Shown here piece after piece: positions 45,829 to 57,003 of a stretch of DNA of 64,000 nucleotides. The DNA comes from Adiantum capillus-veneris. Its lineage: Eukaryota; Streptophyta; Polypodiopsida; Polypodiales; Pteridaceae. The notes beneath the pieces were generated by a model. The model saw only the letters and a list, made by a program, of their open reading frames with translations, searched no databases and was not told the origin of the DNA. Location: NCBI GenBank assembly GCA_014529385.2, contig CM043956.1, positions 85,179,721 to 85,243,720 of the forward strand, read 5' to 3'. The position numbers were made by a program, and so were the translations under genes. Within the stretch, counting starts at the first letter, position 1. Each line of letters starts with the position of its first letter.

Positions 45829-47559
45829 GAGAGAGATTTTACTAACTCATAGCATGTGAGGTTCTTTTAATACCCTTTGAAAGAATGTAATATAGATCAA
45901 CAATTTGTGTAGGTGCATCGCTTGAGATGGAAAACATGGTGTGCGTGATCGCAATTTTGGTGATGCTATTGTAATTTGTAGCAATTGGTACTTTGTTTTG
46001 TAATTTCCTCTCTCTGTCTCTCTCTCGCTCTCTCTCTATAATGTTGCTACTTGAGTCACACAGAGGGAGCATGAACTTTGAACTCCAAAACATCAACCAT
46101 ACTTATATGACCTAACAGGTCCAAACTAACATCATAATTGTGCTCTTCTCCACATCCATTCAGTTTTCCATCATACCTGACACTTTGGACAAATCACAAG
46201 CTACTCCACAATCATTCTTAGCATAGAGTATTTTACAAGTAGTGTAATCAGCCTCTTAGAGCTTCTTTGGATTCCAATAGGCAATGTGAATGTGGTGCAT
46301 GGAATGCCTAATGTCAATAAAGATGGAGCATCAATAGCTCTCCATAGTCCCTCTTCTTTATGATTATAAGTCATATATTAACCACAACAAAGCATTCCCA
46401 TAAAGAGAAAACAAAGAACTTAATTTTTTCCTTTCTTCTGCACAAAAAATGAAGCAAGAGATTCCTACTGCCCAAAATACGTACTTCATGAAAATCTTTA
46501 GCAACGTATCATAAAAGGTTAGCATTAATTGCATATGATTTAATTTTAACAAGAGGCTTACAATTTTAACAACCTCAATTTCAGTTTCTCACTTATTATA
46601 TCTACATTAAATAATGTATATGCGCAATGTCATTAGTTGGACATTGAAAATGGCTTCTCTTCTTCACTTGCCAACTAGGACTTACTACCAAACCAGAGAT
46701 TATTGAGGTAAAATAAAACAATTCAGAAGTTGCCGAGATGTAGCAACTAACAAGGCACCCTCACATGTTTATGGTAAGTTTCAAGTTGAAAAAAATGGTG
46801 TAAGGTTCTTTTCTTCAAGACCCACCATATAAGGTAGAGAAAGAAGAAAATCTAGCGAGGGCAATAAAATTTTTGATGAAGCTGTAGAATTCTCCCAATT
46901 GTAAAACGTATGTCATCAGCATAGGGTTGATTTGGATGGGCATCCTTGCCCTTCAAATCTCTAAGATTTTATGAAATTATTGGCATTTTAGAGTAGTTCT
47001 TTCAAGAGTATCTCACAATTTCACCCGTAAATAAGAGGCAAAATACCCCAAAACAGGCAAGTAAAAAGAAACCCTAATTCAACACAAATGTGAAAGGAAA
47101 AGAGAGGATTACAAATTATAAAATAGAGAAAGATCTAGGATAAGAATTATTGCTACAAAGGATTCCTAAATAGCATTTGTGTGCAAGTGCAGTGTTTGAT
47201 CACTCACAACTATTGCTACAAAGCATGGAGCACATGTGTAGAAAAATGCATGAATCTATTTTGTTACGCAAGCATTTGTTGCTTCACATAACTATAAGAA
47301 GATCCCAACCACCAATTTCAAACCTCTTTGTGTGCAACTGCCACACATGTCAGAGCTAGGGACTTTCCAAGGACCGTGTGCGAGCCACAGATGGCTACAA
47401 GCCCTAACTAAGCTAACCTAGCAAGCTCAAAGAGAGCAAGGGTGTGTCACTCACTGCTCTACGCTCGCTACTGTGAAGGATTTTGCACCATGAAGAATAC
47501 GGAGCCACCAGTGTCGCACTAAACCACCTTGCCACTGCCAATGCCGCCACAATGCTCAA

Positions 47560-47562
<3 letters not shown>
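45484..47562. other. Noncoding spacer
   Basis: (GA)n at 45789-45836 and a short CT array at about 46008-46037. The rest is AT-rich with no gene or shared repeat that I can support. Confidence 0.6.

Positions 47563-47636
<74 letters not shown>
47563..47636. repeat. (CT)n array
   Basis: A nearly pure CT array about 74 bp long at the left edge of the element X terminal repeat. Confidence 0.95.
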
Positions 47637-47639
<3 letters not shown>

Positions 47640-49009
47640 AATCACCTGCTTGCTCACTGCATATTATAGTCCACCTCTGTCCTAACTTAACCCTTACAGT
47701 GAATACCATGGTGACCACCTATCGCATTCTTGAGCCTTGAGATTCACGCTAGATTGAATGTGCAGATTGTGTGGTAGATCTTCAAAACATGGAATTACTT
47801 GACGTCTCCACGTGTTGGGATTTCTATATAAGGAGGTGGGGGTTGCTTTGCCCCCACTTAGCCTTGTTTTGCATATAGTTTGTGTATGAGAAAGTGAAGA
47901 GTGTGGGCTTTCTTTTTGCCTGCTTATTGTGGTGCTATGGAGTTGATTGACCATAATGTGTCTTCTCAGGTTGGTAACTTTTTTATAAAATGGCTTTGTT
48001 TTACATATTTACATTTTGCACCATTTTTTGTGCTCTACGCTGGGGAAAAATAACTAGGGTTTAAGTTGGGTATGATGTACCTTTAATGGCTATGCATAAT
48101 AGGCGGGTGTCTTGGTGCATGTATGGTTTTTGCATCATACTTACTATTTGGGTCTATTGCCTAGACTATTGGTTTTTTTTATGCACATAGTAAAAAGTAG
48201 TTTCTTTCGCAACAATGTGGTTATCTCATGGTAGCACTATGATTCTTTCATGTTTCATTGTTTAGGTAAATATGAAAAAAGTTTGTTTCACAAACACCTG
48301 CTTGGATTATCATAGTTTGTTGGACTATTGTTTATTGTTCAACGAATAACGCGCAAAAATCTGATTGAGTTAAAGTTTAAATTGTCTTGGAAAGATGATA
48401 CTTACCACATTTTTTAGTTAAAACAGACTGAATTGATTGTATTGTTTTGTAATTGGCCAAAGTTAGTTTTTCACTATTTGGATCTTTTGATCTTAATATG
48501 GTCTTTTGACCTAGTGGGCAAAGTAGTTCTATTTTTATGGTATATACCCACTTGAAATGACACAACATGGACTATGGATACAATGGCATTAGGGTTTTGA
48601 GGCTTAACATTGGTTCTTTTTGCTCTAGGGTATACTACACTCTGCCGTGGTATCTTACTGGTTTTAGATGTTGAAATTAAAATACAATTTCTGGAATGAA
48701 CTATACATAGTCTTTATTACTGGAGAAAAATATTTTGGTACCATTTGACTCATTCCAAGACCTATACAATCAAAAATGTAAAATACCTCACAAAATGATC
48801 GATATAAAAGATACAAAATGCTTTATGAGCAAAAACTGGGAATAGAACACTTGGATCAGAAAGGGTGGTGGCCTTCTAATCAAAATTTTATTTTTATAAA
48901 TAGCTATTTAAAGTTAATTTTGAAAAAAAAAGGGTATATAGCAGCCTTATCTATAACCTATGTAAATGCACTTGTATCTTGAAGGAGTGATTAACTTTCT
49001 TGATTACAG
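47637..49009 (+). repeat. Element X left terminal repeat
   Basis: Aligns with 52853-54186. It has a promoter half (B, 47637-48000) and a distal half (A, 48483-48930) also present alone at 11340-11800. A TATA box lies at 47824-47830. The alignment ends near the word ATTACAG at about 49009. Confidence 0.8.
47824..47830 (+). promoter_or_regulatory. TATA box of element X left repeat
   Basis: CTATATAAGGAGGTG. The same position reads CTATAAAAGGAGGTG in the right repeat (53023-53030) and on the minus strand of copy 1 (12478-12471), with a cap-like stretch downstream. Confidence 0.6.
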
Positions 49010-49449
49010 GTTTTAAAAGACTTAAAAAGAACTCAGACCTTATACTATTCATAAACAAGAATAAATGATTAAGTTTGGACAATAGTTTTTAAGTTAAAAA
49101 ATTTGTAAGATGGACATGGATAACAACTTATATAGTCCATTGACACCTGTAAATCGCATTCAAGGCTAACATATATGTTGTCTTGTTTGAATGGATGCAG
49201 GTGATGCCTCTATCCTTTCTTGGAGTTTTTTTGGCTTAGTTGTTGTCCGTCACTATCATACTAGACTCTTGCTATTTTTTAAAAGATCCATTCTAATTAC
49301 CCCATGTATATAAACATTAGAATGATAGCTCAGTCTTGTAGCTATGTACAAAAAAGAAATCAAAGGCTGAGTTTTTTTTGTGCTACCCCTTGTCACTTGT
49401 CTAAACCTTTTGAAATTTTATGTTCTTTTGTGTACTTTTGACTTTGCAG
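49010..49449 (+). other. Element X leader, possible intron end
   Basis: AT-rich stretch, partly repeated at 2234-2448. It ends in a pyrimidine-rich sequence and TTTGCAG at 49449, a good splice acceptor, immediately before the coding region. Confidence 0.45.
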
Positions 49450-52128
49450 ATTTTAGGTTTGCACTTGAATCCACCTTTACTAACCTTGATTTTTACATAA
49501 TCTTTCAAGATCACACTCAATTTGAAATGATTGCTTGCATGAGAGTCATCCAGAACACAGAGAAACATGCAAGGATTCTAGAACAAATTCGACTTTACCT
49601 AAAAGACCATCTCCCTTTAAAAAAACCCGTGCCCCTAGATCAAAGGCTAAAAGTTTTGTAATCTCCTACCCTTAATAAACTCTTTCTAACTCATCCAAAC
49701 CATTTGTTACAGGCCTTATCACTCTTTCAAGGTCTAGAGTTAACTTCCAAATCTCTTTCTATGGCAAATTCCCTAGCTAGTCTTGAGATGTAGAAGCAGC
49801 TTGGAAGCACCACAATTTATCTATGAATCTGCCTTAACTTCTGACAAAAAATCTTCTAGTTTACATATATGCTCTTTTTTAATGATTGGGTCAAAATATT
49901 GGCCACTTTAGACAAGGATTGTAAGGATGGTGTTTCTTTGATCTCCCAATACATTGCCCAATTACATGTACTTACTTTACAATAAAACCAAGATTTAGCT
50001 CAATTCTTTTCCTCACGGGTTGAGTTGTCCAGCTTTCTTAAAACTTTATGCGGCCTCAATCCAACTTTTATTAGTACCCCCACTACTCCTGCTATCCCAC
50101 AAACAGGCGATATCTTCAACAGGGATTGTGCTACTTTTGAAGTTGTCAAAGAATTTCAAAACAACCTTTGCTCCCTCGGTCACTCTAACTTGTTAGAGAT
50201 GGTCCCCAAAGTTTCCAAGTTCTTCCCCTTTTTTCCACTCAGACAAAGAAATTTAAGTCATTCAGGGTTGACCATCAACTTTGGGTCCTCCCCAACAAAG
50301 ATTTGTTGGCACCTATCCTAAGTGAAACATGGGTGTATCTAGCCAACCTCCCTGCTTCCACTGTGGAAGACTGCACACTCAAGGTTCTAAAAGGCGAGCA
50401 GTTCTTGGACAAAGGGGAACTCATCAAAGTGCCCTTTAGCCTCAGCTTTTTTGACCACTCCAAATGCTCTTCTATTGTTGGTTTATATATTTGTATGAAA
50501 TGGAATATGTAGTTCGCTAAAAGCAATCCAAACTTCTATACTGAGACCATTTCGCATGTTTGTTCACCTTACCTAAAATGTGTATGCAAGTTTATGGACT
50601 CCAAAGCCTCATGTGATTCTACTATTGTGTGGTTTGACCATGCAATTTGTTTATTCTCAATCACTTGGAACAAGTCTTCCATCAGAAGCCGGTGGACTTT
50701 CACTTATCACTTATTTGCTCTTGGTTGGGTGAGCAACAAACCACTAGTTGTTGCTCAAATTGCTTTTAAGATCTTTTGCGGCCTTATGCTTGATATTCTT
50801 AAAGAGCTTAAATTAGATGAACCAAGCACTTATCTCACCACTTATGCCAATTAGAAAGGTGTTGAAATTCTTACTCGATTGCTCAATCCTTGCATTGAAG
50901 ATGATGATTCACCCTCACTGAAAAGACCCAACTCTTTCACCACCCCCAACAACTCCTTCACATCTTTTCTAACACCTAGCACTTCTTCTAGCTTTAATAG
51001 AGGAAAGTCTCAAATAATTACTAGAGAACAAGGAAGAAACACACCTATCCGTCACCCCCTTGACTTTTGTAATCTTCTTTACCTCGCAAGAAATTTTTGG
51101 CCCTTGTGGAAGGAGGCATCTCTTGAAAAAGACTTCTACGACATATCTCATCTATATACACTGTTTGTACAAGAATGAACTTTTGGATTGGGTTTTGCCC
51201 AAGCCTATCTTCTGTGAGTGTTTTGATCTACTTTTTGGAAACCATAAATGTTAGATAAGGTCCTTATTGGCTGGACTTATCATCAACCTATTAAAAGTTT
51301 AGTTTACAACAATGATTTTCTACGTCACAATAACATCCTTGAATGTGCTTGTGATAGGTGTAAAACGTTCTATAATGGTTTTGGAGACTTAGGCAGGCAT
51401 GTTTGCACTTGTGATCTCAAGGTTATTAATGATCCTACAATCCAAAAATTCACGACGAAACGACTGAATCACATTCTAGTTCTTTCTAGAAAGCCCCTAC
51501 CTTTCCCTATCAACTTTACTTAGTTGTTTGACTGACCTCGTCAATACTCTCTATCTGGAGAAGAAGGTCCTACTAGACTTAACCAATTTGGTTCGACAAT
51601 GTTTTCTCCAAAAAGTAACTCTTTTACCACATAAATGGTCGTCTACTGATAGCACTTGGATCACACCCGACCTCAACTTAAAATTTAAACTCGCACAACA
51701 TTGGTTTGTTGTTGGTCTTGATAAAGCGGCCAATTGCCCTACTATCATTTGCCAAAACCTTTCGTTAAGCCGCTCACTTACGACTATCTAGTGGAAACAA
51801 TCCCTGTAATAGTAGCTTTGAATACCACTTTATCTAGAATTGAGACTATCTTAAAATCGCATCCATAGAATCTATCAAGAAAATGAGTAACTGACCACAT
51901 AAAGCAGCACTTAACACATGTATTAGTCTTAAGTTTACATGATCTTATATTCCTTTTTTGACTCCTTTTTTGTGTTAGAATACATCAAGCATCTCATTCA
52001 CAAATTCTGTCTCAATGGCTTCAAAAGAAACAACCTAATTAATATTGTCACAAAGCCTATTTCACAAAATAATAGGCCTAGGTTAGGATTTATTCTTACT
52101 AACCTCATTTATAAAATTAGGGAGTAGG
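49450..52128 (+). pseudogene. Element X protein (decayed, family uncertain)
   Basis: About 890 codons broken by stops and shifts. Segments in order: a helical N-terminal part (QFEMIACMRVIQNTEKHARI), SFLKTLCGLNPTF, LSETWVYLANLPAS, a Ser/Thr-rich linker (NSFTSFLTPSTSSSF), RHPLDFCNLLYLARNFWPLW, then ILECACDRCKTFYNGFGDLG, RHVCTCDLKVINDPTIQKF, STWITPDLNLKFKLAQHWF and VGLDKAANCPTIICQNL. The last three recall, from memory only, a stretch that precedes the RT core in some retroelement polyproteins (G-H-V-x-T-x-D-L then D-K-A-x-N-N-x-x-x-x-C). No RT catalytic motif follows; the frame ends with LINIVTKPISQNN. Copy 1 encodes the same C-terminal two thirds. Either the RT core is deleted in both copies or this is another kind of element. 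Confidence 0.5.
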
Positions 52129-52150
52129 TCTATACACAGTGGGCCTATTG
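52122..52150 (+). other. Hairpin after the element X coding region
   Basis: Two 12-base arms around the loop ACACA. The equivalent in copy 1 (13289-13317) is a perfect 12-bp stem with the same loop. Here 11 of 12 positions pair if G-U pairs are allowed. Confidence 0.65.
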
Positions 52151-52730
52151 CCGACCCACTATGTATGGCACTTGGGATGGTCGAGCGGGTACACACACAC
52201 ACACACAGGTACTACTAGTAATTAAATGTAACCTCATCCATTACCACCCACACATACACACTCACATACTCACGTGTGAATTACCTTTTCATGACCCTCA
52301 AAAAATGGGATATTTTGACCTTGAGGTACTACTATGATTGTATAACATATATTGTTTGATCTTGTTGGTTGCCTCTTTTGAGGTACGTAACCACTAACTT
52401 TAGTCAATTAAAAAAATTACATCAGTAATGTGGGATTTTTCTCTCTTAAATCCAGTGACCTATCCATGGATTTGGCATTTAACACCAGGTTTCCTATAGC
52501 CTACCGCCCTTATAAACATAGAGCCTAACCCCCTAGAACCCCTTGTGGGACTAATGCCTTCTTCAGGGGACGCACTTTTTGCCCTACACAGGGCTCCACC
52601 CTTCACGGGGTGCCTGCCTTGCCACTCACTAACTCTCAATATTTGTAGGTTTTTATGACCCACTGGTAATTCAAGTACATAATGACATATCACACCCAGT
52701 ATGGTGCCTCACTCTCTGCCCCGCTACTAA

Positions 52731-52846
<116 letters not shown>

Positions 52847-52852
52847 CTTGCT

Positions 52853-54186
52853 CGTGACTTATAAGATTCTGCGTCTCTCCTAAATTAACCCCTACATCGA
52901 ATACCATGGCAACCACCTCTGGCATTCTTGAGCCTTGAGGTTTGGGTTGGGCTGAATGTGCAAATCGTTTGGGGAATCTTCAAAACTTGGCATTAACTGA
53001 TGCCTTCACGTGCTAGGATTTCTATAAAAGGAGGTGAGGGTTGCTTTGTCCCCTCACTTAGACTTGTTTTGCATATTGTGTGTGTATGATAAAGTGAGGA
53101 GTGTGGGCTTTCTTTTTTCTTGCTTACTATGGTGCTATAGAGTTGGTTGAGCATGATGTGGCTTCTATGGTCGATAACCTACCACATTGGCTTTGTTATG
53201 TATAATTATATTTTGCACCCTTTTTTGTACTAAACATTGGCAAAAAATAACTAGGTTTTAAGTTGGGTATGATGTACCTTTGTATGGTTTCTTCAACATA
53301 CTTACTATTCGGGTCTATTGCTTGTAATATTGGTTTTTTAACGCATACAATAAAAAGTAGTTCCTTTCATAACATGTGGGATTTTATTAATGTGGATATC
53401 TCATGGTAGTACTATGATTGTTTCCCATTTCACCATTTAGGTAAATATGAAACAAATTTGTTTCACAAACACCTGCTTGGATTATAAGAGGTTGCAGGAC
53501 TCTTTTTTACTATTCAGTTGATAATGTGCAAAAATCTTATTGAGTTAAAGTTTAAATTGTCCTAGAAAGATGATACTTACCACATTTGTTGGTTAAAACA
53601 GGCTAAGTTGGTTATACTTTTGTTAAATTGGCCAAAGTCAGTGGTTCAATACCTTGATCTTTTGATCTTAATATGGTCTTTTGACCTAGTCGGAATAGCA
53701 GTTATATTTTTAGGGTCTATATCCACTTGAAATGGCACAACCTAGACTATGGACACAATGGCATTTGGGTTTAAAGGCTTAACATTGGTTCAAGTTCTAC
53801 TCTAGGGTATACTACACTCTGCCGTGGCATCTTACTGGTTTTAGACGTTGAAATTAGAAGATTTTTTCTGGAATGGACTATACAAAGTCTTTTTTGGAGA
53901 GAATGTTTTCGGTACCATTTGACTCATTCAAAGACCTATATATACAAAAATGTAAAATACCTCACAAAATCATGGGTATAAAAGACACAAAATGTTTTAT
54001 GAGCAAAAAATGGGAATAAGTCACTATATCAGAAGGAATGGTGACCTTTTGATTAGAATTTTATTTATATAAATAGCTATTTAAAGTTAACTTACAAAAA
54101 TTGGTATATAATAACCTTATCTACTATAACATGTATAAATGCACTTGTATCTTGAAGGAATGATGACTTGTTTTTGTTATTACAAT
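52853..54186 (+). repeat. Element X right terminal repeat
   Basis: Same order of blocks as 47637-49009, with TATAAAAG at 53023-53030. It abuts dispersed repeat R at about 54187. Confidence 0.8.
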
Positions 54187-54188
54187 TT

Positions 54189-54272
<84 letters not shown>

Positions 54273-54915
54273 CAAAGCATGTTTAGGTGGTACCACTTTT
54301 TGCACCTTTTGGTGTTACCACTTGCAAAAAGTGGGGACCGGTAATATTTTCACAAATTTACTTAAAATTTGGCACTCATGATACTTTTAGATTCTCCTTA
54401 AGAAGAGCTATCTATTGATATATAATATGATAGGTGATATTTTGTATGAAGTGTGAGAATGGGGGTCCCAAAGTACTAATTGAAGTAGTGTCCAAGACAC
54501 CCAAAAGTGGTACCACCTACATATGCTTTGACCCCTCTTTCAAGGACAAAGAGGACAAGATGACACTACTACATCAATCCTGCCTCCTCAAGGGGACAAA
54601 GCTTTGGATGACGGACTCAAGCTACCTACGAATCAACACGAGTCTAAAAAGAATGAACTGAACAAGATGTGTGAAGCCCGTAAGCAAGGTTAACGGATAG
54701 TCTATAGAGGTGGTAAAGCCATTATTATGGGTTTCGAACTCCTAAATCATCCCCCCCCCTCTCTCAACCCCCCGTATGTTTTCTTTTTCTTTATGACCCT
54801 CTCAATGTGCCCTCATTCCTTAACCGATATGTATCTAATGCCTTCACTTAGAAGGAACCATTGCATGTTTTGTACCTTATCCCATGGGTCATATCTGACC
54901 TCCATGGATGAAAAT

Positions 54916-55011
<96 letters not shown>

Positions 55012-55169
55012 ATCTCGTTCATGGCCGCTTCTCAGTCTGTCCAAAGGAATTACATGTAGATAACGATGGTATGTCCAAGCTAAAAAAATCCACATAGCAC
55101 CACCAGAGGCGGCGTTGTTGTACTAGTAGTGCATTAAGATTTTGATTGTATGGCTTACCATTGACATTG
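54187..55169 (+). repeat. Dispersed repeat R, copy 2
   Basis: Counterpart of 8258-8936, with two (CT)n arrays (54200-54269 and 54921-55007, the second more than twice as long as in copy 1) and a MITE inserted after the first array. Confidence 0.85.
54273..54530. mobile_element. 258-bp MITE
   Basis: Terminal inverted repeats of about 28 bp: CAAAGCATGTTTAGGTGGTA at the left, and at 54503-54530 its inverted copy with three differences, running into ACCACTTTT. The interior is AT-rich and noncoding. R copy 1 (near 8352) has no such segment between its CT array and CAAGGACAAAGAGG, so it shows the site without the element. The target duplication is unclear because the left flank is CT repeat. The superfamily cannot be assigned. 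Confidence 0.82.
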
Positions 55170-56759
55170 GACATAAAGCAAGATGATCATATATAGCTAT
55201 TAGCATAGCTAGTAGTATGTAGCAAAGGGTGCAATCTAGATAGGCCCTTTGGTCTAATTAAGAGCTCGATTGCGAGATTCAGTATCTTAGAGTTGAGTCC
55301 CGCACAAGGGATAGGGAGCTTACAGTGCATTAAAAGTGATGCGCTACAAAGCTATGTGTAACTAGTCTCACCATAGTAAACAATCAGGCACATACAATGT
55401 AAGGGCCTCCAAAATTTGAGAGTTGTGTGTAAGTCAAATAAAAAAAAGCACCAATAAAAGCCAATTGAAAGTTGTATATAAAATTTCAATAGGTCATAAT
55501 AAATTCGCAACAATTTTGAATCCCTCTATATGATCCATTAGGGGTGCTCAAGCCTTCATCATTAATCTCTCTCTCCCCTCTCTCTCTCTCTCTCTCTCGC
55601 CCTAATATGTAAGCTACGACTGCCATCCTTACCATTCATTGGTTGTGATTCAACCCGCTTAAGGCTTTCTCTATGAGCAACCCACTACTATGGCAAAAAT
55701 CCATTCTACCATTGGTATAGACACTATCACCAAGCAAGGGGAAGGTTTTGAAGGTTGCCAAGAAATCAAAACAATAATGTATGAATAGGTCCATCAAAAA
55801 CTCAAGATTGATGCCTACCGTGAAGACATCATCAAGCTTATCAACATAAGGTCCATAGACTATGTCCCCTTAGCTTGTTTCACATACACCTTGCTTCCAT
55901 ATATTCTCAATGTATAAAAACACTCATGCCGTCAAGGCCAACGCCACCTCATCATGTAGCACCATGACTTCCTTGCGACAGTCCACCTTCTCTACCACAT
56001 GGGGAGCATTGACAACCTCCTTTTTTGCAAGGTGCACCTCCCACTTGTATGGCTAGCCTAATGTAATTCAAGGCTATGGGAGTGCTATTAGCAATATACC
56101 ACATGCCCCTTAACACGTGCTATCATTAAAGCACCAATGGTAAGAAACACCGCAATAAAAAAGTTGGGAGCATTCATTCTTATATTGCTAGAGAGGCATG
56201 GCCACTATTCGCCATTGCTTGAAAAAGTAATCCCCATTGTTTTTTCTGTAGACCCCATATAGTTAATGTTGTTGTCAAGGTGGTGACCATTCAAGGTTTA
56301 AGTTTATAGCCAATATTAAGTTAAAAGTGTGCCGGCCAAAAGTGAGTAATGCTAAAAAGTGAGTATGATTGAAGTGGTCATAGTTGGGATCTTATTAATC
56401 AAAGTTGAAGTACTCAAAGTTCTCTAGAGGCTTGTCTTTACAGCTTGTCAATCGGAGCTACGGATAAGAAGTTATGACAGTTTTAAGTTGAGTTAGTAGC
56501 AGATCTGTACCGGATTAGGAAACTGCAGCTAAGCTGACAAAATTGAAATGAATACATGGTCCTGAAGTGCTCACTTTGTGGAGCACGTTGGTCTTTTCAC
56601 ATCGGTGATCGAATTTACGGTTGCCAAGTTATTGACCGCCGTTAAAGATTTACCGGGAGCCGGTTCCACACCAGTCGGGTCTACTCGGTTGGAGTGCCAT
56701 CTCAGAGTTTTTGGCTCTCGATCGGATCTTGGAATGCAATGATCGCGAAATATACCCAA
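55170..56759. other. Noncoding spacer with possible SINE
   Basis: At 55245-55390 the words TGGTCTAATTAAGAGC and GAGTTGAGTCCCG lie at the spacing of tRNA-type A and B boxes, which could mark a tRNA-derived SINE. A (CT)n array is at about 55580-55598. The remainder holds nothing recognised. Confidence 0.35.
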
Positions 56760-57003
56760 CAAGGTAGGACCAGGAAGCTGGCTATTTGGAGCAGATGCAA
56801 AGAGAGGAAAACTCTCCGAATGCATCCACTTATACTTGCATCTTGAAAGCTATGGTGGCATTCAATGCACTAGAGTGGGCAACAGAATTCAAGGTGATAT
56901 TTCTAGTCAGGGGATGTTGGAAAATGAAGTCGTGTGAGGCGGCATTACCTTGGCCGATAGGTATGCCAAATGTGATGCCCTTCAATGGTGCAACCAAGAA
57001 AAA
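56760..57003 (+). pseudogene. Pentatricopeptide-repeat (PPR) relic
   Basis: Encodes about 80 residues of a plant PPR protein of the PLS type, proteins that bind organellar RNA. YLEQMQREENSPNASTYTCI matches the end of one repeat and start of the next (P-x-x-x-T-Y-x-x-I-L-K-A). After a frameshift GMLENEVV and LADRYAKCDAL match the highly conserved L-V-D-M-Y-A-K-C-G-A-L. It is one to two repeats only, with a frameshift near 56920 and a stop. It is the only trace of a host protein gene in the window. Confidence 0.68.
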
